This document shows, in pieces, positions 16,151-25,704 of a stretch of 64,000 bases of DNA. The stretch is taken from NCBI GenBank assembly GCA_963794475.1, contig CAWCDW010000002.1:310001-374000 (forward strand). Reading direction: 5' to 3'. Source of the stretch: GAS188 sp963794475 (GTDB lineage Bacteria; Pseudomonadota; Alphaproteobacteria; Rhizobiales; Beijerinckiaceae). Numbering within the stretch: position 1 is the stretch's first letter; the number at the start of each line of letters is the position of its first letter. The position numbers were made by a program, and so were the translations under genes. The notes beneath the pieces are model-generated. The model had not been told where the DNA came from. It saw only the letters and a program-made list of their open reading frames with translations, and did not search any database.

Positions 16151-17062
16151 GGCTCGAGCTCGGGCGTGAAAGCGCGGGAATCTCCTTGATCGAGGGGTGA
16201 TAGCCCTTTTGGCTCGGCGGAGCCAGTCGAGGCGCCGTGGCGCTCGTGCTCGTGCCAATGCTCATGCTCATGAAGATGCGCCGGCGCATCCTTCCGTCCC
16301 AAGAGCGCGAGCATGTAGATGACGGCGCCCAACGCGGTGATCCAGAAGCTCGTGGGCCAATCGGTGTAGAAAGCAAGCGTCAGGCCGAGCCATGCTTCGA
16401 GCAAGGCGAGCGCAACCGAAAGAAGGAGTCCCGGCCAAAGCCTGATCGTGACGCGCTGCGCCGCCGCCGCGGGCGCGACCATGAGCGTGAACACGAGGAG
16501 AATGCCGACGATCTGCACCGAGGCCGCAGTCGCCAAAGCCACGATGACGAGAAAGAGCACGGAAAGCCGCCGCAGCGAGACGCCCTTGGCCTCCGCGAGC
16601 TCCGGCTGCAAGGTCGCAAACAGCAAGGGCCTCGCGATCGAGGCGAGCGCGCCGATCGTGAAAATGCCGAGCGCCAGCAAGGCGAGCACCGTCGGTGTCT
16701 CGACACCGAGCACGTTGCCGAACAACAAGGCCGTCGCTTGCGACGCATAGGCCGTGAAGAAATGCAGGAACAACAATCCGCAGCCGAGCGACATGGCGAG
16801 CACGACGCCGATGGCGACATCGCGATGCTGGAAGCGTTCGCCCAAAAACCCCATTCCGGCGCCCGCCAGCACCGTCGCCGCCAGGAGGCCGAGCAAGGGT
16901 GAGACGCCCATGAGCACGGCACCGGTCGCTCCGGCAAAGCCGACATGAGAAAGCGCGTGGCCGGCGAAGGTCTGCCCCCGCAGCACCAGGAAATAGCCGA
17001 CGAGGCTCGCGGCGATCGCGACGATGGTCGCGGCCTCAAAGCCATTCACCATGAACTCATAG

Positions 17063-17070
<8 letters not shown>
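16147..17070 (-). CDS. znuB: Zinc ABC transporter permease ZnuB
   Basis: A 307-residue inner-membrane permease of the ABC-3 family. The start at 17070 (MFDYEFMVNG) lies 8 bases inside the end of znuC. The family core is visible: GYFLVLRGQTFAGHALSHVG, TALLFGNVLGV, and QIVGILLVFTLMVAPAAAA, with about eight hydrophobic helices. After the last helix the protein carries a His-rich cytoplasmic stretch (HLHEHEHWHEHERH), probably metal-binding. It forms the membrane channel of ZnuABC. Confidence 0.93.
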
Positions 17071-17856
<786 letters not shown>

Positions 17857-17857
<1 letters not shown>

Positions 17858-18752
17858 CAAACCCCGCTCGGGAGTGCTTTCTCGATTGCGTCGAGCTCGT
17901 CTTCCATCCATTGCTGGAAGGTTTTGCCTTGCGGTTGCGTCTCTGTCACGCCGACCACGGGAATGCGATTATCCTGCGCGATCTTCAAGAGACGCTGGGC
18001 GGCACTGTCCGAGGCTTGGCTGTTGTAGAAGAAGAGTTTGACGCGCCTCGTCTTGAGATCGTTCTCGAAAGCGGCCACGTCCGATGCCGCGGGCTCGGTA
18101 TTGTTCATCACCGCGAGCTGGAAGCGCTCATTGCGCATCTTGAAGCCAAGCGCCGTTGCCATATAGCCGAAGACCGGCTCGGTCGCGGTCACCGAAATTC
18201 CCGAAGCGGATTTGCGAATTTCAGCGATCTTCGCGGTGATCGGCTTGAGCTTCTCGGTGAAGGCCTGCAAGCGCTGCTCATAATCGCCCTTATGCGCCGG
18301 ATCCTCAGCGACGAGCGCTGCCGTGATCGCCTTGGCGACGGCAGGCGCGGTCGCAGGATCGTACCAAAGATGGGGATTGACGCCGGCCTGCTTGTGCAAG
18401 AGCTCGCCGGCGACAATGACGCGCCGGCCGGGAGCCTTGTTCGCCGCGATGAGCTTTGCCATCCAAGGGTCATAATCGACGCCGTTGTAGATGACGATCT
18501 TGGCCGAAGCGAGCTCCCGCGCGACGGAGGGACTCGCCTCGAAAAGATGCGGATCCTCATCCGGGTTCGAGAGGATGCTCACGACCTGCGCCTGATCGCC
18601 GGCGAGCTGATGGGCGATATCGCCGTAAAAGTTTTCGGCGGCGACGATCGTGACGGGCTTGTCATTCGCCTGCGCCGTCGGGGGGAAAATCCCAGGGCGA
18701 AGGCAACGAACGCCGAGACCGCGAGCCACGCCAATGCGAAACGAGCTTTCAT
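17857..18752 (-). CDS. znuA: Zinc-binding periplasmic protein ZnuA, frameshift in signal peptide
   Basis: The mature part is a clear ZnuA/cluster A-I solute-binding protein: VTIVAAENFYGDIAHQLAG, DEDPHLFEASPS (first His ligand), NPHLWYDP (second), and QASDSAAQRLL near the C-terminus. In the frame of the mature part the reading extends only to 18729 and gives no signal peptide. An excellent one, MKARFALAWLAVSAFVAFAL, starts at ATG 18752 behind GGGAGG in another frame. The two join at a run of six G and four A (18680-18689 on the plus strand); one missing base explains it. First gene of znuA-C-B-zur. Either a sequence error or a slippage site. Confidence 0.85.
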
Positions 18753-18778
18753 CGTTGACCTCCCTGAACGCTGGTGGG

Positions 18779-18801
18779 CATATAATGATATAACATAACG
18801 G
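18779..18801. promoter_or_regulatory. Probable Zur operator
   Basis: An AT-rich island in the intergenic space 18753-18975. AATGATATAACATA is a near-palindrome with only two symmetric mismatches, centred about 18790 and resembling known Zur boxes built on TGTTATA/TATAACA. It lies about 30-50 bases upstream of the znuA ATG and can serve the divergent DUF1348 gene as well. Confidence 0.6.
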
Positions 18802-18975
18802 TCAATGGCGCGATGCAGATTTGAGCGACCGTCTGGCTAACGATCAGCGCGCTCGAGGAAGCCTGTGAGCGGCCCCTTTATCGGTGGGCGCTTTGAGATT
18901 ATGCAACGAACGCGTCTGGCGTCGGTTCGCCCGGGGAGCCGGGAATCGTCGCCCTGAAACCGCGGTGCCGATAAA

Positions 18976-19440
18976 ATGAGCCGTCCTCCGTTCCCACCCT
19001 TCAACGCCGAGACCGCCGCGCAAAAGGCGAGGCTCGCCGAGGATGCATGGAACACGCGCGACCCTCAACGCGTCGCCCTCGCCTATACGCCAGATAGCCG
19101 CTGGCGAAATCGCGCCGAGTTCTTCGAAGGGCGCGAAGCCATCGAGGCCTTCTTGCGGCGCAAATGGGCGCGCGAGCTCGACTATCGTTTGATCAAGGAG
19201 GTGTTCGCCTTCCACGCCGACCGGATCGCGGTGCGCTTCGCCTATGAATGGCATGACGACGCCGGCCAATGGTTCCGTAGCTACGGCAATGAAAACTGGG
19301 AGTTCGACGCGCAAGGGCTGATGCGCCGCCGTATCGCTTCGATCAACGATCTCGCGATCAAGGAAAGCGAACGCAAATACCATTGGCCGCTCGGTCGCCG
19401 GCCCGACGATCACCCCTCCTTGAGCGATCTCGGCTTATGA
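18976..19440 (+). CDS. DUF1348 / NTF2-like family protein
   Basis: A 154-residue protein of the nuclear transport factor 2-like (SnoaL) fold, DUF1348 group. Typical motifs are AEDAWNTRDPQRVALAYTPD, RWRNRAEFFEGREAIEAFL and FRSYGNENWEFD. These are small cone-shaped beta/alpha proteins, some enzymes and some binding modules; this group has no assigned reaction. Its stop overlaps the start of the PNPOx-like gene (ATGA at 19437), so the two are co-translated. Divergent from znuA. Confidence 0.85.
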   Translation: MSRPPFPPFNAETAAQKARLAEDAWNTRDPQRVALAYTPDSRWRNRAEFFEGREAIEAFLRRKWARELDYRLIKEVFAFHADRIAVRFAYEWHDDAGQWFRSYGNENWEFDAQGLMRRRIASINDLAIKESERKYHWPLGRRPDDHPSLSDLGL

Positions 19441-20084
19441 TGGAAGGCGTGGACCCGAAGCGCTACGCGAGCGATGTCGCCTTCAGCGCATCGGTAAAGG
19501 CCGCGCAGGCGCGCAAGGGATCGCGGCAGGCCTATGCGGCGATGGAGCAAGGGGGCTCCTGGCAGACGCGGATCACGCCCGATCTTGCGGCGTTCATCCA
19601 AGCGCAGACGAGCGTCTTCCTCGCCACGGCGAGCAAGGACGGCCAACCTTACATCCAGCATCGCGGCGGGCCGGCGGGCTTCCTCAAGGTGCTTGATGAG
19701 AAGACCATCGGCTTCGCCGATTTTCGGGGCAACCGGCAATATGTCTCTCTCGGCAATCTCGCCGAGAATCCGAAGGCGCATCTTTTCTTGATCGACTATG
19801 TGAACCGCCAGCGGGTCAAGCTCTGGGGCGAGGCGCGCATCATCGAGGATGACCCCGAGCTCTTGAAGCGGCTGATGCCTGAAAATTACCGTGCCCGGCC
19901 CGAGCAGGCGCTTCTCTTCACGGTGGGGGCTTGGGATGCGAATTGCCCTCAGCACATCCCGCAACGCTTCGACGCACCGGATGTCGCCGCGACGCTGACC
20001 GAGCAAGCGCAGCGCATCGCGACGCTCGAGGCCGAGCTCTCGCGCTTGCAAGCGGAGATCTCGAGCCGAGAGACCGGCTCCTGA
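19437..20084 (+). CDS. Pyridoxamine 5'-phosphate oxidase-like flavin protein
   Basis: A 215-residue split-barrel flavoprotein of the PNPOx-like superfamily; start ATG 19437 inside the stop of the preceding gene. The FMN-binding barrel includes SVFLATASKDGQPYIQHRGG, TIGFADFRGNRQYVSLGNL and HLFLIDYVNRQRVKLWGEAR. A C-terminal coiled coil (EQAQRIATLEAELSRLQAEI) probably mediates oligomerisation. This subgroup is annotated only by fold; it is not PdxH, since the pyridoxal-binding C-terminus is missing. Confidence 0.85.
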   Translation: MMEGVDPKRYASDVAFSASVKAAQARKGSRQAYAAMEQGGSWQTRITPDLAAFIQAQTSVFLATASKDGQPYIQHRGGPAGFLKVLDEKTIGFADFRGNRQYVSLGNLAENPKAHLFLIDYVNRQRVKLWGEARIIEDDPELLKRLMPENYRARPEQALLFTVGAWDANCPQHIPQRFDAPDVAATLTEQAQRIATLEAELSRLQAEISSRETGS

Positions 20085-20190
20085 CGCGCTGGCCGCGCGC
20101 GCTTACGCCCGCGGGACGGCCCGTCCCTCCTGCGTCCTGGCCGGCGTTGTGCCGGCCATCCACGCCTTCGCCGCTGATGCCCGTCGAGCT

Positions 20191-20814
20191 TCAGCGTCCC
20201 GCGAGAAAGGCCTCGACCGCGGCGAGGTCGTCCTGCGAAGTCGCGCTCATGAGATCGGACATGCCGGGATTATTGGCGCGCTCGCGGGTGCGGAACTCGG
20301 CGATGGTCTTGGCGAGGTATTCCCGGCTCTGGCCGGCGAGGCGCGGCACGCTCCCGTCGCCCTGAAATTCGCCGAGGTGGCAGCCGGTGCAACCGACCGA
20401 TCCGATCGCCGTCAAGGCGCGCTTCGCCACGTCCGCCGATGCGCTGGGCTGCTCGAGAGAAGGCCAGGCCTTGTGGGCGAAATAGGCGGCAAGCGCGAGC
20501 ATGTCCTCGCGCTCCAGCGCTTCGGCGATCGGCGCCATCTTCTCGTTCTTGCGCATGCCACGCTTGAAATCTCGAAGCTGGAGATAAAGGTAGCCCTCCT
20601 GCTGGCCCCAGATCACCGGCGTCGTCTTTTCCTGGGGGATCCCGGCCTCGCCGTGGCAAGCCCCGCAGGTCGCCGCTTTTTCCTCGATCGTCTGCGCCTT
20701 CGCGGCGGCGATGCCCGCCACGAGAACGATCAGCGCCGCGAGTTGCGCCCCGCCTCCGCCTCTCCTGGCGCGCGAAGACAAGCCGCGCCTCAATCTTGAT
20801 CGTCGCATCTGCAC
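20191..20814 (-). CDS. Diheme cytochrome c (c4-like)
   Basis: A 207-residue exported protein with two haem c sites, CGACH and CTGCH, about 95 residues apart, each with a downstream Met candidate (NEKMAPI, NPGMSDL). A basic N-terminus and the hydrophobic helix LAALIVLVAGIAAAKA form the signal. This layout is that of cytochrome c4 types. It lies 95 bases downstream of the PQQ dehydrogenase, beyond a terminator, and is the probable electron acceptor of that enzyme. Confidence 0.85.
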   Translation of the reverse strand: MQMRRSRLRRGLSSRARRGGGGAQLAALIVLVAGIAAAKAQTIEEKAATCGACHGEAGIPQEKTTPVIWGQQEGYLYLQLRDFKRGMRKNEKMAPIAEALEREDMLALAAYFAHKAWPSLEQPSASADVAKRALTAIGSVGCTGCHLGEFQGDGSVPRLAGQSREYLAKTIAEFRTRERANNPGMSDLMSATSQDDLAAVEAFLAGR

Positions 20815-20837
20815 ATCGTCACGATTTCATGCTCACG

Positions 20838-20867
20838 AAAAAGACGGGACCGCTTGGCGATCCCGTC
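20838..20867 (-). terminator. Intrinsic terminator after the PQQ dehydrogenase gene
   Basis: On the minus strand GACGGGA (20867-20861) pairs with TCCCGTC (20849-20843) around an 11-base loop, followed by five T (20842-20838). It lies between the PQQ dehydrogenase stop and the cytochrome c start. Confidence 0.7.
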
Positions 20868-20909
20868 TCTGATGGAAAAGGCGCGCCGGTCGGCGCGCCA
20901 AGCGGCGGA

Positions 20910-22622
20910 TCAATCGACCGTGAAGGCAATGATGGCATCGCCCCGCTTGTAATCGAGCTGGACGTTGCCGCCGGCGCCGACCACGACGTACTGCTTGCCG
21001 TCGACGGTGTAGGAAGAAGGCGGCGCGTTCACGCCCGCGCCCGCCTGGAATTTCCACAGCGTCGCGCCGGTCTCCGCGTCATAGGCCTTGAACTGACCGT
21101 TCCCTTCGCCCGTGAAGACGAGGCCGCCCGCCGTCGCGAGCACGCCGCCGATCATCGGCTGCGGCGTCTTGACCTGCCAGCGGATCTTGCCCGTGTTGTA
21201 GTCGACCGCGCTCACGTTGCCCCATTGCTCCTCGGTCGGGATCACCTTGAAGGCGCCCCCGAGCCACAGCTTGCCTTGCGGATAAGGTGCGTTGGCGACG
21301 TGATAGGTCATCGGCTGATGCAGGTTGATCGCGTAAGTGAGGCCGAGCACCGGATTGGTCGCCATTGGCGACCATTCGACGCCGCCATTGGCGCCGGGAA
21401 GCATGCGCGCGCCGTCCTTCGTGGGAAGCGTCCACATATTCTCCTGCGGCACCATCGCGTCGGAGAAGCGGATGAGCGAGCAATCCTTGGCGTCATGCAC
21501 ATAGACGTGGCCGGTTTTTCCGGCGTGGATAACGCCCTTGGTCGGCTTGCCGTCCTTGCCCGCGACCGTCGTGATGATGGCCGGGCTCACGGCGTCGAGG
21601 TCCCAGATGTCGTGCGCGATATACTGGAAGTGGCAGACATATTGCCCGGTATTGAGGTCGAGCGAGACGAGCGAGTCCGTGTAGAGATTGTCGCCGGGCC
21701 GCACCGCGCCATCGAGGTCGGGCGACGGGTTGCCGACCACGAAGTAGATGCGGTTGGTCTCGAGATCGACCGCCGGGTTCTGCCAAACGCCTCCGCCCAA
21801 TGTCTTGAACGGATCGCCGGACTTCGTGAGCTGGGCCTTCTCGGCCGCGATGTCGCGGTGCATATCGCGGCCGGTCGCGTCCTTGTCGGCCCATACGCCG
21901 ACGGAACTGTCGGGGATGGTGTTGAAGTTCCAGATGAGCTTGCCCGTTTTCGCGTCATAGGCGCGCAGGAAGCCGCGAATGCCGTATTCGCCGCCGTTCG
22001 TGCCGATCAGGATCTTTCCGTTCACGGCGGTCGGCGCCATGGTCTCGCTGTAACCGAGCTCCGGATCGGCGATGTCCGTCTGCCAGACGACGTTGCCGGT
22101 CTTGGCATCGAGCGCGACCAGCTTGGCGTCGAGCGTCGCGAGATAGACCATGTCGCCATAGGCCGCGACGCCGCGGTTGTTCGGGCCGCAACAGAAGGTC
22201 GTGACCGGGCCGAGCTTGTGCTTGTAATGCCAGATCTCCTCGCCGGTGCGCGCGTTCAGCGCATAGACATGGCTGAACGAGGTCGTGACGTACATCACGC
22301 CATTGACGACGAGAGGCGAGGTCTCGAGCAATTCCTTCACCTCGGTTTGGAAAATCCAGGCCGGATGCAGCCGCGCGACATTGGCGGTGTTGATCTGCGT
22401 GTTCGGGTAATAGCGCCTCTGCCAGTAGTCGCCGTTGGTGAGCAGGAAGTTGTTGCCGTCGCTTTCGGCGCGGTTGAGAAGGTCTTGCGTGACCGTGCTC
22501 ATGTCGCCGTATTTCACCGCGCTCTTGACCTCCTGTGAGGAGGCGGCCCCCATTGTCGCGAGTGCGACGGCGAGAGCGAGCGCGCCCGCGATTGAAGAGC
22601 CAATGCCACTTCGAGCCATCAT
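20910..22622 (-). CDS. PQQ-dependent alcohol dehydrogenase, lanthanide-type active site
   Basis: A 570-residue periplasmic quinoprotein of the methanol/ethanol family, start ATG 22622 or 22619 after GGAGG, with a signal peptide ending near AASSQ. The vicinal disulfide is Cys144-Cys145 (TTFCCGPN). Metal and catalytic residues are Glu212 (GGEYGIRG), Asn298 (VVGNPS), Asp341, and two residues on Asp343 (IWDLDAV). The extra Asp two positions after the catalytic one is the mark of lanthanide-dependent enzymes (XoxF, PedH). Eight propeller repeats (DAKTGNVVW, DAKTGKLIWNF, DYNTGKIRWQ, DAETGATLWKF) are seen. It oxidises primary alcohols, passing electrons to a cytochrome c. Substrate range (methanol or larger) is not decided. 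Confidence 0.92.
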   Translation of the reverse strand: MMARSGIGSSIAGALALAVALATMGAASSQEVKSAVKYGDMSTVTQDLLNRAESDGNNFLLTNGDYWQRRYYPNTQINTANVARLHPAWIFQTEVKELLETSPLVVNGVMYVTTSFSHVYALNARTGEEIWHYKHKLGPVTTFCCGPNNRGVAAYGDMVYLATLDAKLVALDAKTGNVVWQTDIADPELGYSETMAPTAVNGKILIGTNGGEYGIRGFLRAYDAKTGKLIWNFNTIPDSSVGVWADKDATGRDMHRDIAAEKAQLTKSGDPFKTLGGGVWQNPAVDLETNRIYFVVGNPSPDLDGAVRPGDNLYTDSLVSLDLNTGQYVCHFQYIAHDIWDLDAVSPAIITTVAGKDGKPTKGVIHAGKTGHVYVHDAKDCSLIRFSDAMVPQENMWTLPTKDGARMLPGANGGVEWSPMATNPVLGLTYAINLHQPMTYHVANAPYPQGKLWLGGAFKVIPTEEQWGNVSAVDYNTGKIRWQVKTPQPMIGGVLATAGGLVFTGEGNGQFKAYDAETGATLWKFQAGAGVNAPPSSYTVDGKQYVVVGAGGNVQLDYKRGDAIIAFTVD

Positions 22623-22819
22623 GTTTCCTCCACGGCCTGGTTTGCGTTCGATATTACACAAAATTCTTCTGCCGGAAGGCGAAAGCTGCATAGGCATTCA
22701 GGGCCTGTCAAGGAAATAAGCGCAAGCGGCCGGCGGCACCCATGAGGAAGTCGCCGGGAGGAAGGTCGCCGCTCGGATTCAGCGGGCGATAAGCCCTCGC
22801 TCGACCCGCGCCGACATCG

Positions 22820-23458
22820 TCAAAGGCCGGTGGCGTCCCGCGCCTGGCCAGCATCGGGAATCATTCGCCGCATGACCCCGTCGCGCAGCACGTAGTGGTG
22901 AAAAAGCGCGAAAAACGCGTGGCCGACCGCGAGGATGACGAGGGTATTCGCGATCCAGCCGTGCAGACCGCCGACGAGTTTGCGCAAATCGCGATCCCCG
23001 TGGGAAAGATCGGGGAGCGAAAAAAGGTTGAAGATACTGTCGCCGCGAACCAGTGCATTCGCGATTCCCAAGACCACCGCGAGGATGACGAGCGCGTAAA
23101 GCGCCCAGTGGCCGAACGCCGCAACGCGATCGAGCGTCCCCATCCGCTCGGGACGAAGCGCGCCCACGCCTTGGCTGCGCCACAACACGCGAATGACGAG
23201 GACGACCGCGACCGTGAGGCCAAGGCCGATATGGACGGAGCGCGCGTCAACGCGCCAAGGCCCGGCCGGGAAGTCATCGATCGTTTGCCCGAGAATCCAC
23301 AAGGCGCCCACGAGGAGGGCAGTGCACCAATGGAGCACGATGGTCTTGCGATCATAAACGAAGGCGGTTTGCGGCGGGCGTGAGCTCGTCGACCATCGCC
23401 CATTGCCGCCGAGCGTCAGCGGGCTTTTGATCTTCCCCATCGTCGCGCGATCGGACAT
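22820..23458 (-). CDS. Cytochrome b561-type membrane protein
   Basis: A 212-residue protein with four transmembrane helices and His residues in the usual places for two haem b groups: VLHWCTALL, RSVHIGLGL, LHGWIANTL and HHYVLRDGV near the C-terminus. Start at ATG 23458 behind GAGGTGAC. These cytochromes hand electrons between the quinone pool and periplasmic partners. Upstream of and in the same direction as the PQQ dehydrogenase (198-base gap), so it may belong to the same alcohol-oxidation chain. Confidence 0.85.
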   Translation of the reverse strand: MSDRATMGKIKSPLTLGGNGRWSTSSRPPQTAFVYDRKTIVLHWCTALLVGALWILGQTIDDFPAGPWRVDARSVHIGLGLTVAVVLVIRVLWRSQGVGALRPERMGTLDRVAAFGHWALYALVILAVVLGIANALVRGDSIFNLFSLPDLSHGDRDLRKLVGGLHGWIANTLVILAVGHAFFALFHHYVLRDGVMRRMIPDAGQARDATGL

Positions 23459-23730
23459 GTCACCTCGCTTGTTGCGCTCTTCAGTCTCGGTTGACACCAG
23501 CGCCCCCTTCCGAATCACCGTCTTGCGAGCGCGGCGCCCGGCGCCCGGCCTTTATCCACACATGACGACCGGCGCAATCGAGCCGCGGCCCGGCGCTGGC
23601 GCGAAAGCCGGCAATTCGCGCACCCGCTTGCCTCCCGATATCCGCAGAAACTCGGCCGCCCCTCATCTAGAGCCCGAGCTCGGCAAGTAAAGACAGATTC
23701 GGAGAGAAGCCCCTTTGCGACCGCGCTCCC

Positions 23731-23913
23731 TCAAGAATGCAGGGCCGCGCGGCGCGCATCCTGGTTTTGCTGGGAGGGTGCCGCTGACGCATGCGCGACG
23801 AGGATCGCTTCATGAGGCGATTTGTTCGCCGGCTTCGCGATCACACCCGTGACGAAACCAAGAAAGAGAATGGAAACGGCGAGGCCGTCGACGAGTTTTT
23901 CCGAAAATGACAT
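23731..23913 (-). CDS. Small hypothetical membrane protein
   Basis: A 60-residue protein starting at ATG 23913, with one helix (LVDGLAVSILFLGFVTGVIA) followed by a short polar tail. The start gives a sensible amphipathic N-terminus; the ribosome site is weak. Upstream of the cytochrome b561 gene. No family recognised. Confidence 0.45.
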   Translation of the reverse strand: MSFSEKLVDGLAVSILFLGFVTGVIAKPANKSPHEAILVAHASAAPSQQNQDARRAALHS

Positions 23914-24111
23914 CTTTTTGATCTTGCCTTGCTCTCGAGACGAACAGGGCAGAGCGCCGAATCCTGCGTCGCGCGTCCCGACGCGCAACCCTTGCCCAGT
24001 TTGTCTGTTGAATTCCTGAAAGCCGCTCCTTGCCGCCGAGCGCGCTGACGCTCGGGACGAGGATAAGACCCGCGGGGCGGCTCAGTTATTCCCTCCCAAC
24101 CGCGGCTCAAG

Positions 24112-24238
24112 AAATATTGATGATCGCCCGGACGGCATGTCGCACGGCGGATTCCCAAGAATCGATGAATCATTCACAGTTCTCACGCTTGGCGTTTCGT
24201 GGTAAATATTGATTTCGCAATACGCGATAAGTATTGAT
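24112..24238. promoter_or_regulatory. Repeated AA[A/G]TATTGAT sites upstream of the MHS transporter
   Basis: The 349 bases before the transporter gene (from 23914) hold no gene. AA[A/G]TATTGAT occurs at 24112-24121, 24204-24213 and 24229-24238. CAATAC (24218-24223) and GTATTG (24231-24236) form an inverted repeat 26 bases before the ATG. These are good candidates for operator sites of a catabolic regulator, but none is encoded in the window. Confidence 0.45.
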
Positions 24239-24262
24239 AAACAAAGGCAAAGGGGAAACGCC

Positions 24263-25606
24263 ATGGCCATCGCCGAAAGCGGCTCGCTCATCTTGTCCGA
24301 CGCCGAGCAGCGCGTGCAACTCAGGAGAGCGGTCATTGCCAGCACGATCGGTACCGCGATCGAATGGTACGATTTCTTCCTCTACAGCGTGGTCACAGGC
24401 CTCGTCTTCGCCAAGCTGTTCTTCCCCAAATCAGACCCGCTCGTCGGAACGCTCGAAGCATTCGCGATCTATGCGGTCGGCTTTGTCGCGCGCCCGGTGG
24501 GCGCCGCGATCTTCGGCCATTACGGGGATCGGATCGGGCGCAAATCCACGCTGATCGCCACGCTCATGGTGATGGGCCTCGCGACTTTTGCCGTGGCGCT
24601 CGTGCCGACCTATGAAAGCATCGGAATCTGGGGAGCGGTCATCCTCACGATTCTGCGCTTCATTCAAGGCGTGGGCGTCGGCGGCGAATGGGGCGGCTCG
24701 GTTCTCATGTCCATGGAATGGGCACGCTCGCGCGAGACGCGCGGCTTCATCGCGTCGTGGCCGCAATTCGGCGTTCCCTGCGGGCTTTTCCTCGCTAATC
24801 TCGCCGTCCTCGCGGTGAGCCAGATCTCAGGCGCGGATTTCCTCGCCTGGGGCTGGCGAATCCCCTTCCTCTTGAGCCTCATCCTCGTCGCCGTCGGCCT
24901 TTACATCCGCCTCGGCATTCTCGAGACGCCGGTATTCACGCGCCTCGTCGCCGAGAACCGCATCGAGCGCACGCCGATCCTCCAGGTGATCCGCGAGCAG
25001 CCGAAGACGATCCTCTTGAGCGCCTTCGCACGCATGGCCGAGCAGGCGCCCTTCTACATCTTCACCGCTTATGTCTTTGCTTATGGGGTCGGCACGCTCA
25101 AGCTCTCGCGCGACTTCCTCCTCGTCGCGGTGCTCGTCGCTTCCGTCCTCTCCTTTTTCTCGATCCCGTTTTTTGGCCATCTCTCGGATCGTCTCGGCCG
25201 AAAAAAGGTCTACATCGCCGGCGCAATCCTCACCGGCGTCTTTGGCTTCGTCTATTTCGGCATGCTCGGCACCGGCATCTCGACGCTCATCTTTCTTGCG
25301 ATCGTGCTGTCGCTCGTCCCCCATGATATCATGTACGGGCCGCAGGCCGCGCTCATCGCCGAATCGTTCACCGGCCGCTTGCGCTACAGCGGCGCCTCGC
25401 TCGGCTATCAGCTCGCATCGGTGATCGCGGGAGGGCCGGCACCCTTGATCGCGGCTGCGCTCTTCGAGCACTACCAGACACCTTACGCGATCGCGGCCTA
25501 TATCGCGGTGTGCGCGGTAATAACCGTGATCGCGACCTCCCTGATGTCCGACTACACGGGCAAGGAAATCGACGAAGAGCTGGTGGACCAGGCCGCACGC
25601 GCGTAA
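24263..25606 (+). CDS. MHS-family major facilitator transporter
   Basis: A 447-residue proton-coupled importer with twelve helices, start ATG 24263 behind AAAGGGGAAA. EWYDFFLYS at the start of helix 1, FGHYGDRIGRKST in loop 2-3 and GHLSDRLGRKKVY in loop 8-9 are signatures of the metabolite:H+ symporter family (ShiA, KgtP, ProP). It precedes the QsuB-like gene by 98 bases in the same direction, which suggests uptake of shikimate, quinate or a related aromatic precursor. Substrate is inferred from context only. Confidence 0.9.
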   Translation: MAIAESGSLILSDAEQRVQLRRAVIASTIGTAIEWYDFFLYSVVTGLVFAKLFFPKSDPLVGTLEAFAIYAVGFVARPVGAAIFGHYGDRIGRKSTLIATLMVMGLATFAVALVPTYESIGIWGAVILTILRFIQGVGVGGEWGGSVLMSMEWARSRETRGFIASWPQFGVPCGLFLANLAVLAVSQISGADFLAWGWRIPFLLSLILVAVGLYIRLGILETPVFTRLVAENRIERTPILQVIREQPKTILLSAFARMAEQAPFYIFTAYVFAYGVGTLKLSRDFLLVAVLVASVLSFFSIPFFGHLSDRLGRKKVYIAGAILTGVFGFVYFGMLGTGISTLIFLAIVLSLVPHDIMYGPQAALIAESFTGRLRYSGASLGYQLASVIAGGPAPLIAAALFEHYQTPYAIAAYIAVCAVITVIATSLMSDYTGKEIDEELVDQAARA

Positions 25607-25704
25607 AGTCTCGCGCCGCGGCCCGCGGGGCCTCGCGCGGCGCGCTCCGATCGGCGAGCCCTGTTTGAAGGCCTCGGCGAACTCGACTATGGTTTGGCAC
25701 TCCC

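Noticed and set aside
20796..22538. A 580-codon open frame on the plus strand, opposite the PQQ dehydrogenase
   Set aside because: Composition is a mirror of the real gene, with Arg-, Asp- and Val-rich sequence and no family resemblance. Long antisense frames are expected in GC-rich coding DNA.
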